Positions 22,501-34,683 of a DNA stretch of 64,000 nucleotides are shown here, one piece after another. The notes under the pieces were generated by a model. That model was not told the DNA's origin and made no database searches. It saw nothing but the letters and a program-made list of their open reading frames with translations. The DNA is from Onchocerca volvulus. Lineage: Eukaryota; Nematoda; Chromadorea; Rhabditida; Onchocercidae. The stretch is from positions 14,958,554 to 15,022,553 of the forward strand of contig HG738138.1 of the NCBI GenBank assembly GCA_000499405.2, written 5' to 3'. Position 1 is the first letter of the stretch. The number at the start of each line of letters is the position of its first letter. The position numbers and the translations under genes are program-made.

Positions 22501-25500
22501 TAATTTACACAATATTTAGAAATCGTATCAATACTGAATATAGCACATACTCCGGTATTTTGTTTAATGTTCAGAATAAATACATTGATTTCCGGAAAAA
22601 GACATTTAAGATGCGAATTCTTCAAATTGAGCTTGATTTTTTCTTGCTTTTTCGCATGCAATATTTTTGTTTTGAGGAATTCAAAAATGAATTAAAAATG
22701 TTTAGTGCTCCGTACATCATCCTGTTATGAAATAATAATGGACTGGCTTGCTTTCATCAAATATTGCGGTATTATCACTTTTTTCTATAATTTTGAAATT
22801 TCCATTTATTTCAATTTTTGCAATACATTTCACATTTTTTTCTCAGCCATTTAATTTACTGATAAATTTGAATGAATGTTATAAGTGAAATATATAATTT
22901 ATAATTCCTAGTTCACACAAATTTTTCCTATTCTCTAAATGAATTTCGTTCATCAAACAATTTATTCATTTCCCAACAAAAAATCAATAAGTGATGATCT
23001 TTTTTTCTTATTTTAGTAAAATAAATTCCTTTTTCTTTTCTCAAAGAAAATTATGGGTTTGAATTTTTTTTTTCAATTAGTGAAAAATTAAATTATAAAA
23101 TGCATCCATCTATTCAGCCTTTCACCTTTTTTTTCTCGTTATATTAGAATGTTATATTTTTTTTTAAAATCAATCGATTTTTTTTGTCCAGCCTTTTCCA
23201 AAATATTTTGTTCCAGTTAGAGAAAGCAATAAAGATTGTAATTTGGTTTATGCATAAATATTTATGAAAATTTTATGGTCAAAGAAAGAAATTATGCATT
23301 AATAAAATTTTACGAATTTAAAAAATTTTTTTCCATAACATATAATGCTTTTCTTTTTTTTGAACGTATTATAAAATAGGAATTACTTCTTCCTTTTCAA
23401 AGGTATTCTGATTCAAAAAGTTTGGTGCTATTTGATGGCCATATCTTGATCATATCCTTTTCACTTATCAAGAACAATCCGCGTTCGTTTTATTCAGTAT
23501 TTTATAAAAATAACAAAGGAATCAATCAAAAATAGATACATTTTGTTAAATGATGGTGTAATTATTGGTAATTATAATAAAATGAAACGATTTGATAAAT
23601 TTGATAAAATATTACCAGCTATTTTTAAACAATACTTTCCATAAAAGTCTTTTTATTGAGTCGCTTTTCTTCTCTTATCTTTCAGCGATATTTCATAGAT
23701 CCTTTTCAGAATGCTTAAAATTTTCAGTATTTTACATAATTTATTCTATATAACCGAAAAAAAAAGATGATATAAAATATTCATTTTCTTCCTAATTAAA
23801 TTTTATCATTGTCCATTTGACTTGAAAAGAAAAAAGGAAAAAGAAGCTTCTAAAAGGGAAAATTTCTTTCAGTTTTAATTTTTATTTATTACTTCTAAAT
23901 GTTTACAATGGTGTCAAAATGAGAAATGAAAAAATTATTCAATTTCCTGAATAATAAAATGGAAAGATCTCTTATATCTTGAAATGATAAGACTAATGCA
24001 AAATGATATTCATGAAGCAATATTCTTTTCAGTTCTTTCTCTCATTCACATATTTTCATTAATCATTTTTATTATAAAAATTTAGACGAAAAATTAGTTT
24101 ATGAAAATTCAGATAACACAGAAATACTTATTTTTTTATTGTTTTTTTTTTCCATATTCTTTCTGATTTAATTGTAAATTGAATCATTTTTCTTCGTAAA
24201 TGTTTTATTACAAATTGATTATTGTTTTTGATTCTTTTATTTTTTTTTCCTCTAATATAAATTTTCTAATCTCATTTGTGTTTTTTTTTAACGTAAGTTA
24301 TTTCATAAGTATTCTTCTTTTCTAAGCTAAAAAAATGGTTAAAAAAGTTTTCTTTGTCATACAGTTATAATTTACGATCGAAAAGTTGTAGCAATAAAAA
24401 AAAAAAAAAAAAATGTTTCAACCGCAAAAAAATTAATCCGATTTGTTAAACCGGCTCATATAAACACAGTTTTTATATGCTAATTTAGTATTATATCATA
24501 ACTATAGCATTAGGAGATATTTATAAAGTTTATTGGATAATTTGCAGAAAAATCTTCTCTTAGAACTTTCTTGATGATTATAAGAAAATTTTATAACCAA
24601 ATTTTTTTTTAACAAACAACAATAGCAATTTATAATAATAAAAAATAAAAAGGAAAATATTATGTGCCATATAAATGGCTTATTTAATTTTACTGGCTCG
24701 AAATTTGACAAGTTTTCCTACTACTAACATTCAAATTTAACGGGCAAGATAGTAGCCTATGAGAAATTACCTTTTAACTTCCTTTATTTACATTTTTGGC
24801 TGATTTATTATACTGCATGCAAAATTTCCCATCATTTTGTATTGATATGACTTTCAAAAAGTTTTTTAAAATTAGTATGGCTTTTAAATCCTTTTAAATT
24901 TTTAAAATGTTCAAATCGGCACTAGTTTTCGAGTTGCTTTAAAATTTTGAAAAAGTTAAAACTGATGCGGTTTTTCTGAGCCTATTTAAATCTTTGAAAA
25001 GTTTGCTTTGATATTATAATTTTTGAATTCAAAAATGGATGCATGTATGTGTGTAAAAGTTAATTTCATATAAATAGCATCCATGAATAATAAATGAGCA
25101 TTTTATTTGATTTTTTTATCAGAAGTTTTGAAAAAAGAAGTAATCAAATCTTGAGAAAAAAAATTAAGTGTAAGAGATATCAATTGAAGGAAAAATGAAA
25201 ATAATTCATGCAAATATTAAGCCATTTTCTAAATTTCTCAATTAATAACTTTTTTTCCCTCTTTCTTTCATTAGCACTATGAAATCCGTGAACTATTTCT
25301 TTCCTCTTACTTAACTTTAAACTATTTAGCTTAAACAAAATATTCTATCAATTTTTTATTTAAAAAAAAAACCAAATTTTATAAAAACAAAATAAAAAGA
25401 TGTGCAAAAAATTTACTTTATCAATAATACGTTTCAGGATTTTTTTTTTTTTCGTCAAATTTTTCATATACGAAAATTCTTCTTCAAATTTAATTAAATA

Positions 25501-28373
25501 TTTAGATGTGATAATTTTAAAATCAAAAATAAACAAATCCAATTCACATTAATCAAAAAAAATAAATAAATAAATAAATAAAAGAGTAAAAAAATAAGCA
25601 GTATTCATGAAATATAAGCAGAAAAAAAAGTATATTGTGCCTAATAGCGATTTCTTCTTCAGTAAATGAAATAGTTTCAAAAAATTTAAAAAGGAAGAAA
25701 TTAAGAAGAAAACATGTGAAAATTTTTTAAAATTCTCTAAAAAAAAAAAAAGATAGAGGAAAGAATAAGATTAGGAAATGAAATTTTGAAAAAATTTTCG
25801 TGTATTTGATTTGTTTCTCTTTTTAGATTTCAAGTAATTTTTTTTTTTAATTTTATGATATTTTAATTTTTTTTTTCATATCATGTAAAATCAATAAAAA
25901 AGAAAAGAAAAGAAACAAAAAAGGAAGTGACGAAAAAAAAAATCTGCAAATTTTAAACTTATTTATTGAGCTTTCGCTAAGACGAAGTTATTGAGACGAT
26001 TCTTAATTTATTCTGAATTCATTAAGTAAATTTTATTTGCTTATCTTCTCGCATTTTTCCCTTCCTTCTCAGATTTTTTTTATCAAATTTTCTTTACTTT
26101 CTCATGACACATTTGTTTTTTACAGTATCGTGTATAAGACTTATTTCAGTGTGAAATGCGAAATTAAATTATTTGAAGAACACGACAATTTCGTGCTAAT
26201 AAATTTTTTGTTTTAAATTTTACCTGTGAAAAGTTCTTTTTTTTGGAATAAAACTAATTTACATAAAATTTTTTGGAATAACTGATTTACAGTCGACTGG
26301 AAAACACTTTTTAGCTTGAGGAAAAAATTCGTGAAATTATGCAATGTAAATTTGTTTATAATTATAAAGACAAGTAAAATTTGTCGCTTTATCTCTTACA
26401 AAAAAGTAAAATGAAATAAAAAGAAGCGAAATTTGAATTCAGAAAAAAAGTAAAACTTGAACTTAATTTATTTCATCGTTCTTTAATCACAGCCTTCTGA
26501 TTGACATGCGAATGAACACTTATTGAAATTTTATACCATTATCTTCGAAAATATTCTAAATCGATGGAGTACTAATTGGAATTAAACTTAATTTTAGGCA
26601 ATTTTACATGATATTAATTGATCAATTAGCATAAGAAAATCTTCAAAAAAAAATACGAAAAATAATCAAAATCATGGGGAAATTTTTACTAAATAGAAAA
26701 GATAAATAAATTATTAGGAGAGAAAAAGAAAACGGAAAACTTTGACATAAATTAATCAGTTTTCATCACATGCTCTTCGGAACTATTAATTGATAGTTAA
26801 TTACTGCCCTGTTTACTTTTCAGAATGTAATTGTTTGAAATTTCAAATTTTTTCAGTAAATAATAGTATCTAGATGGATGACAATATAAAAATGGCAAAT
26901 TTTAGATACTAAATGCCAACAAAAAATTAAAGCATTTATTGCATACATCATTATTTTAATAATTTCATAAATTACTGATTAGTCGCCGAATTTTGTTTTC
27001 TGATCCTTGATCATTAATTAATTTATCATTTTGCTAACAATGAGATAATTTTTGAAGCATTTCAAATAAGAAAATGTAGCAGGTAAGAAACAAATAGAAT
27101 AATTCGACTAAACAAATTTTCCTCGTAACCCAACATTTTAATTTTTTGCAAATAATTAATTTTATGAAATTTTATTTTTTCGTAGTACGAAATTAGTTTT
27201 ATAACATTTTAGACATTTTTAGACAGTTTAATTTGATTAAATTTATTTCATGAATTTTATCACTGTTATTTAATATTTCGTCTGAAAAAAAAAAATATTG
27301 TCCAAAAAGTAAGACTAATAGCAAAAAAATATATATCATGATAATAAAATATATCATCAAAAAATATATAAATTATATCGAATAAATCAATAAAGTATTT
27401 TTTTAAATTCTTTTTAATTAAACGAAGTACTATTCCATATACAATTTTATCAAAAGTTCAAGTTTGACTTAACTTGATGACAAGGTTTAATTGTCCTTTT
27501 TCATTTCCGCTGCAATTTCATCTTCTTCTGCATCAATTTCTTCATCCTCATTTTTTCTCGAAAAAACTAAATAAGTGAAAATGACTATTTTTAGAAACTT
27601 CAGTTTCAATATTTGTTTGCAACTTTTTTCATTATCGATGAATTTTAATAACTTATTGATAAGATAACAGGATTACTTCTGAAGTGATTTGAAATAATTT
27701 TTTTTCTTTTTTTTTTTTTTTTTTTGGTAGTGGTATGTATCAAATTTTTTATTCTTTCTCGAATTTTTGATGGCATTTCTTAACCATATTAGCAATTTGA
27801 CAACTTAACAAAGTTATATTTATCTTTTTTCTCCTTTCCTCTTTAGGTTTAGTTTTAACATTTAACAACAATTAAAATTTAAAAATATCTTATATCTAAA
27901 TAGCGAATGAATTTTTCGACATAAATTTTTGTGTGAAAATGTGTGATTTTTTTTTTTTTTATTTTTTTTTTAGTTTAAAATTTATTATTCATAATAATGC
28001 TAAATTTAAAGCTTACCGTTTTCTCCTCATCAACATCGTAAATGTGGAATGAATTGAGATAAATCAAAACTAAATTGAAAAGTAGCAAGAAATACAATAT
28101 AGAATTGAACAGAACTGATTCTAAATAAATCAGAAGAAAATAAGTTGCGTTGAAATAAATTGTAGTGGAACAGCTTATAATCTTAACAAACGCATAATCA
28201 CCGAAAAAAATGAATCAAGTTGAGTCAAATTTATTAGTACTGAATTAATTTTAATCAAACAAATGAAATCAAATTGAATGAGGCTAAGTTCCATTAAAAT
28301 CAGTCAGTTTGGACGAAATTTTATAATATAGCAATAAAACTAAAAGAAAAAATACACCAAAAATTTCGAGTAA
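19521..28373. other. Long gene-free A+T-rich region
   Basis: Nearly 9 kb of very A+T-rich DNA with frequent homopolymer tracts and stops in all frames. Short open stretches occur on both strands but lack composition change or paired splice sites. The hairpin at 22138-22175 is listed separately. AAAT repeats lie at about 25558-25582. A short acidic open frame on the minus strand near 27486-27560 was considered and not accepted. Confidence 0.55.
22138..22175. repeat. Perfect 12-bp inverted repeat, 14-base loop
   Basis: TAATACCGTATC (22138-22149) is an exact reverse complement of GATACGGTATTA (22164-22175). Its mixed-base arms are unusual in this A+T-rich region. It may be a small fold-back element or a structured RNA. 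Confidence 0.85.
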
Positions 28374-28414
<41 letters not shown>

Positions 28415-28427
28415 TAGATAGATAGAA
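28374..28427. repeat. (TA)n then (GATA)n microsatellite
   Basis: About 37 bases of alternating TA run directly into four GATA units. Confidence 0.95.
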
Positions 28428-28473
28428 ATTAAATGCTAAATGAGGTTTGCTATGTTTTTTTTCTTTTGTTTAG

Positions 28474-28619
28474 TTTTCAGCAAAAGTTTCATGGTTTTAA
28501 TGAGAAAAACTTCATTTACTAATCAAATTCATTTTCTTAATTAAACAACAAATTACGAAAATGAATTTGATTATTAAATGAAGTTTTTCTCATTGAAACC
28601 ACAAAACTTTTGCTGAAAA
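28474..28619. repeat. 63-bp-arm imperfect inverted repeat
   Basis: The left arm, 28474-28536 (starts TTTTCAGCAAAAGTTT, ends ATTCATTTTC), is the reverse complement of 28557-28619 (starts GAAAATGAATTTGATTA) at 59 of 63 positions, around a 20-base loop. Three of the four differences are transitions. Arms of this length cannot be chance even in A+T-rich DNA. It would fold into a long hairpin RNA if transcribed. It lies 0.9 kb upstream of the secreted-protein gene. A fold-back or MITE-like element or a small-RNA precursor are the main options. Confidence 0.92.
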
Positions 28620-29497
28620 TTTTGATATTAAATGATATAATTTCTCTTATAATTGTCAACTTCAATAAATTTTGTCACAAAACGTTATCCTGCGTTTTTT
28701 ACTATTGTTCGATTCAAATATAAATATGCATGAGTTCATTTTGAGCTAATGGATATTTTAAATTTTCAAATAACTTTTTGAAGGCTTTGCTTAAATCATA
28801 TTTAAAGAAAAAAAACTTATTTTTAATCTCACTTATTTTATAATATTCTTACATTCTGTCCTCGTCTTCATCTATTTTATAATCATCTATGAAATAATTA
28901 TTGTCGGACTATTTTCTGCAATTAAATGAATTTACATAATGAATTAAGATTACTTGCATCATAATCTTTCCGATCAATATTAAATTTTTTTTTTAAACTA
29001 ACGATAGCACCTAACATTACATGCTGTATATACCATATATGCAGAATGTTCATGTTATCAATGTGTATCTTCTAATGCAATTGATAAAAGTGAGATGACT
29101 GTTAGCCCTATTATTTTTGCAATTCAACGAAATTTAGCGAAAGATAAAACCATTTTTAAAGCTATTTACATTATAATCTGTCAAATTATTCCTAAAATTT
29201 CTTTGGCTCCCGGTAGTGACTATTACGGAATACTGTACACCATGCACTCAACAAAATATATGTATCTGTAAATGTCTTTTTATAAAATCATTAAAAGTAA
29301 CTTTATTTAATATATTTAATGAAAAGAATTTTTCTTCCAGTGAAATTAGTTGTGATATTGTTTCAATTGTTTGTCATTTTAAAATGTTCAAAATTACAGC
29401 GATTTATTTTAGATCATATCAAAATTGCTTTATCATCCATTTAAGAGTGATTGAAACGATGAGAATGATAATGATGGAATGATAATGCAATATACAG

Positions 29498-32400
29498 ATG
29501 ATTACGATAAATACAGTAACAACTAAAACTTCTTTTACCTTTTCATTGTTATCATTGTTATTAGTACTACCAACTATGGCATTCTTCTTTGGATCTGATG
29601 CTAATGAAAATCACTGCAATCGTTTGAAACTTGAAAAGTGCTTCGAAGCTGCTTTTCAGGTATTCATATTTTGACTGTTTAATTTTTTTCTTTTGAATAT
29701 TTCTTGAAATTTATTTTTAAAATTTTATTTTGAACAAAATTTATTTCCCTTAATATCAAAACAAGTAAATCTATTGTTCACATTCAGAATTAATCAAACA
29801 CAAATAACAACGAGAATTCTTTAACGCCTATTTGTTTCAATTCTGTTTATATTTCTTTGAATTTGAATATGATAATATTATAATATAACAATGATGAATG
29901 TCAATGAAATGAAAAAAAAAAATTTTTTTAGAAAGAAATTCATTTTTTTTTCCAAAAGCACTTAATACATTTTAATTCCTAATGTTTTGAATTAAATGTA
30001 ATTTGAGCAATTGATCAAAGTAATCCAAAAATACTTTTCAAATTTTTTTTAAAATAAATTTTGAGTAAAGAATTTCTGGAATTGTAAATTGTTCGAAGTT
30101 TTCTTGATGAACAAAGTGAGATATGACATATTACATCGGTAATAACCGGAAATAAAGAAATAACATACAGGAAAATTAATTATTAATGCAAGAAATTTAC
30201 TAGTAAGACGAAAAAAGCGAAGCAAATCTCAGAGAATGAAAAAATATACGTTAGGAGGAGGAAAAATGAAGTTAATAGTTTGTTTTTAGACGATGCGTAT
30301 TAGACGAAATACTGACAAAAATCAAAGTCAACCATCGGAAACGTTTGGCGTACGTCATCGACGCTCGTTAAGTAGCGTAACACACGTTATGATGCCAAGA
30401 AATCAGCATCTGTGTGCCGCGAATCGACATTATTTGTCGTGCTTCAACAATGACGAATGCCCAGATGATTATACGGCACATGTGAATCGATTTTTTTTTT
30501 TTTTCTTTACAAATATTGAAATTTTACTGATAATAAATGTTAAGTTTTAGTCAACCATTAAAAAAAATTTCATTTCATTGTTTATCATGCACAAAATGCC
30601 TGGATTGATTTTTGACTTCAAATTTTTGATAAAATTTTAGTATTTATTTTGGTAATTTTTGAATTTTCGAAATTTTTGTGAAAATTTGCGGATGCTTAAG
30701 ACTTTCTTTTAATTTATATTTCCTAAATGAATGTAATTAAACTTATAGATAGCATCAGTTGTATTTAATCAAATTCATGGACGCTTTTTACCGATACAAA
30801 TGTTTTTAGCACATAAAGGATATGCTATATGGGTAGGAATATTGCTATTTTTAAAATTGGAAAATATAATTTTGTTAGTTTAATTTAATTGTTTGATTTA
30901 ATTTAAGATTTATCACATTTTTTGCAACAATCTTCTAAATAATTTTTTTCCAGCAAAAAGAAGGGATATTATTAAGCAAAAATAGTTATTTCATCTATCA
31001 ATAAACATGCTTATGAAAATGAAGCTAATGAATTATCAGTCTTTTCTCAATAAAGTGGCTTACAAAAAGGAAAGTGATGAATTATTAGCTATTTATCAGT
31101 AAGACTGCTTATAAAAACAAAAATAATGAATTATCAATCAGCTGTCAGTAATGTTATTCATTTATTAGTAATATTTACAAACGTAATGAATTATCAGTTG
31201 TTTATCAGTGAGGTTGCTTATAAAGACGAAAGCAGTAAATTATCTATCATTTTCGGCAAAGTTGCTTATAAAAACGAAAATAATGAATCATCAGTTATTT
31301 GTCAGAAAAATTGTTTATGAAAACGAAATCAATAAGTTATTAATCAATCATGAGTAAATTTAAGCAAAGAATTATATGAGAACCTTTATAACTGACTTTT
31401 GAAATTCATGAAAACTTGTATTCATTGGAATAAAATCAAAACTATTGAATCATTTACAGTCTGTTCATCGATTTCAAATAATTTTTTAACTTCATTGTCC
31501 AACTTCCAATGATTTTTTAATCTTGTCACGGAAAATAGAAAAGGCGCATGAAAAAAAAAGTTTATGGATTAATATTTAATGCATTTCAAAAATTTTTTTT
31601 ACAAAAAATATAAGGAAACTGAATTTTTTTCCACTTTTAAACTCTTTTAATTTTTTGAAAATATCAAATTGAAATATCAGAATTGTTGAGAAAATCTGAG
31701 TCAGAATCAATGTTTTAGTTTTTCTGCTTATATATGCTTAATCATAATTTTTAATATCATACATATTTGGAAACAATTATATTTGCTTTTCTGACCAAAT
31801 AAATATTTATATAGATTGTTTAGTTCAATTGATGGATCTTTTTTTTTTTCAGGAAATGAAGTTTCAATACTAAGATATTTATTTATTTATTGTAATTTAC
31901 TGTTTTATTTTGTTTTTACTCTTACTTAAATTATTTAACGCTTAACTATTAATAATTTTAGTATTAGGTGAACATTTGATGGAATCTATTTGATGCATTT
32001 TTTTAAATACATTCGAATTTACCTATTTTTATTATGACTTATTTATTTGCTTCAATTATATTTATTTACCTACTTCCATTTCACTTGTGTATTCATTTTT
32101 GTTTTACTTCTTTACCTTTCTTAATTATATTTAATCTTTTTATTTTTTAACTGTATTTACTGATCTTTGCTCGCTTCTACCCATTTTCGAAATAACCGTG
32201 CAATGTAGATAAGTCAAAAATTTTTTTTCATTAAAGATAATATTTTGCATCCAACTAATTATCGTTAATTATTTAGCTATGCTCACAAACATGTTCACAT
32301 GAAAGTCGCATGAAATGTCAACAAATGCTGAACATTGATGAACGACGGGAAGAACAGGGAAGCTATCTGAAATTGGTGAAAATATCAAAAAGATTAAGCT

Positions 32401-33118
32401 TGTCAGGCTTTATTGATGAAATTAACCTATGTCATCGCTTTAAAATAACCCTATGGAAGGTAATAAATGAAATTTTCGAAAAAGTAATTCCAAGGAAAGT
32501 AATGAATGAAAAATAATATATATATTGAGCATTCATAATAATAATAACTTATAATAACTACACTAATTAACATTTCAATGATATAATGGAATAAAATTTG
32601 ATATTAAAATTATTTAAATATTTTTTTTTAGTCCACTATATCATATCACACTTAATATTTTTCAATTTCTAATTGGGCATGTTTAATAAATCATTTAGTG
32701 AAATTTAATTTGATATTCCAATTTAGTACTTATTATAATTTGATATTCAAGTTATTTAAATTATGAAAATTTTTCACTTTATTATACTTGATAATTTTTA
32801 GCTTCTCTCTGAACATGTAATGGAATTTAATTTATATTTAAATTACGGAAATTTTCTCATTCGTTACATGCATGTTTATTATTTGATATTTTTCAGCTTG
32901 TTCAATATCGTACACAATTTTGCGGTGAAGTAGCGAAATGTGTTTGCATTGATATGAATGTTCAAGCAGGTGTGATACATTGTAAAGCGGGGTGTGATAA
33001 TATTCTTGATAAAATTACAACTACTAAATCGAGAAAAAATAAAATCTCATCAAATGCAACTACAATTCCATTTAGTAATGTTGTCCTTATTTTATTTATA
33101 CTATTTAGGTTATTTTAA
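29498..33118 (+). CDS. Secreted cysteine-rich protein, 280 aa, function unknown
   Basis: Five exons, all joined in phase 0: 29498-29659, 30290-30481, 30749-30832, 32277-32459 and 32897-33118 (stop TAA). The 280-residue product starts MITINTVTTKTSFTFSLLSL followed by LLVLPTMAFF, a clear signal peptide with the cut probably near residue 28-33. Fourteen cysteines follow, in groups (residues 40 and 48; three in exon 2; four in exon 4; five in exon 5). Exon 2 contains RHRR|S at residues 76-80, a furin-type proprotein cleavage motif. The C-terminus is hydrophobic (FSNVVLILFILFRLF) after a small-residue/N-glycosylation stretch SSNATT, which would suit a GPI-attachment signal or a membrane anchor. 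I do not recognise the family. The protein is probably processed in the secretory pathway and placed at the cell surface. The exon structure is well supported, the function is not. Confidence 0.82.
31009..31361 (+). repeat. 48-49-bp tandem repeat array in intron 3
   Basis: Units starting GCTTAT/GCTTAC begin at 31009, 31058, 31107, 31216, 31264 and 31313, with a diverged unit at 31156-31215. The common core is GCTTATAAAAACGAAAATAA followed by TGAATTATCAGT. The last units read as 16-codon repeats in one frame (VAYKDESSKLSIIFGK, VAYKNENNESSVICQK). No splice pattern brings them into the gene, so I treat the array as an intronic minisatellite. Confidence 0.88.
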
Positions 33119-34683
33119 ATTGCGAAATTTTAAATTTAATCGAATTAAATGGTTAAACAGTTATATCGCATAACACATTCATGTTATCATTTTGCATTTT
33201 TTTTTTTTTTTTTGTTTGTGATGATAATTAGAAGTTTAATATATGTAACGATACATTTATGCAATTTTGCATTATTCCTTCATTTAAGGTTGCATAATTA
33301 ATTTACACTTAAAATCTTTGAAATTTTATGGTAAATAATTAAAATAGATATATCGAAAGAAAATCGACGACATATAAATTAGATGAATATATGAAATCAA
33401 GAAATGTTTACATTATACATATTTTCATGTCATTTCATTAATTAATAAGATTTGTATTAGGAAGGAAATATGGCCAGAACAGATTGATACTATATTTAAA
33501 TGAATGAAATAGAAATTTTTTTTGGGAACAAATTTTCAAGTACTGTAGTATTTGGCATATTCCACAATTTTTTGCGCTTAAATTAAAACAAAAACGAAAA
33601 AAACTAACGAATTTCACCTTTAACTTCGGTCCTTTCTCACACTTTTTTTTTTTGGTGTTTTGGTAATTGTAGAAATACTTGAAGATGCCATAATATTTAC
33701 TGCTGGACATGGACAAATGAATTATGCAGTATAGTACTGATATCTAATTAATTACGTCTCACTTAAAATTAAATTTTTATTGTTTGTTGTTTCAATAAAT
33801 TGATGTTTCGAGTGAACACAGTAACATAAGATTAGGTAAATTTTTGCTGCAGTAAATTTCTTATACATTAATCAGGCATTATTTTATTATCATATATTTA
33901 GTTTATAATTTTAAAATTAATCGTAGCATTCGATTATCAATATCAATCGCAGTGCTTAAAATATTAACAATCGATGCTACTTTGGTTATGGCTTTCTTCA
34001 TAATACTTTGAAGTTGACTCGCCAGCAATTATATTTGACTAGCTTAGAAATTTTAGCAATTATTATAAAGACTTGTATTTGGTAATATCTGTTATCCTAC
34101 TGTATCAATCTAGTGTATCATAATGACTTTATTATTGAATACATGTACCATAAATAGATGATCGGCTATAGATTGATGGGTATTGATGAGAAGCAATCGT
34201 AGACAAAGTTGGAAATCTAATTAAAATTTAGTCAATTTTTGAGATATTCGCGTAAAAAAACTTCCTTTTCGCTGCTCAGGAATACAATAGACTTCTTCCC
34301 AGTCATGTTTACCATCCCTGTTGTTGTTGGGAAAAAAATCTGTTGTGACTCAGCTAAGTAAGCATTGGGTGATATAATATCATATAAATTATACAAAATA
34401 TCGCTCTAATGCAATAGTAAGGATTAAAAATACTCTTTAAATAATAAAAGGCACTAACTAGTAGTTGTTTGAATGCTCACTACATAAAGTTTTTCGAATT
34501 ACATTCACTGCACTAATATTTCAGTTTCAGTTGAATTGTTTCAGTGAAATTAGCAAAATGACTGCTAATATCCATTTTTTCAATATAAATATTGATGATT
34601 AAATGTATAATTTCGAATATATATCTTGTGATTGCAAAATAATTTGTTCGTAAAATTCAGGTAAATAATCTTTCAATTTTCAA
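33119..34683. other. Convergent intergenic region, no gene
   Basis: This lies between the 3' ends of two convergent genes. It is A+T-rich with a few poly(T) tracts. The open stretch on the minus strand at 33438-33716 has low-complexity Lys/Phe/Tyr composition and no splice partner. 3' untranslated regions of both neighbours must lie here. Confidence 0.55.

Noticed and set aside
28016..28230. Minus-strand open stretch with hydrophobic segments ending ...YDVDEEKTG at a GT donor
   Set aside because: No start codon, and the phase does not match the only acidic downstream candidate (27486-27560). The sequence is a low-complexity AAATTGA-type tract, so it is probably open by chance.
33438..33716. 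92-codon minus-strand frame
   Set aside because: Lys/Phe/Tyr low-complexity composition as expected from A+T-rich DNA, with no splice partners.
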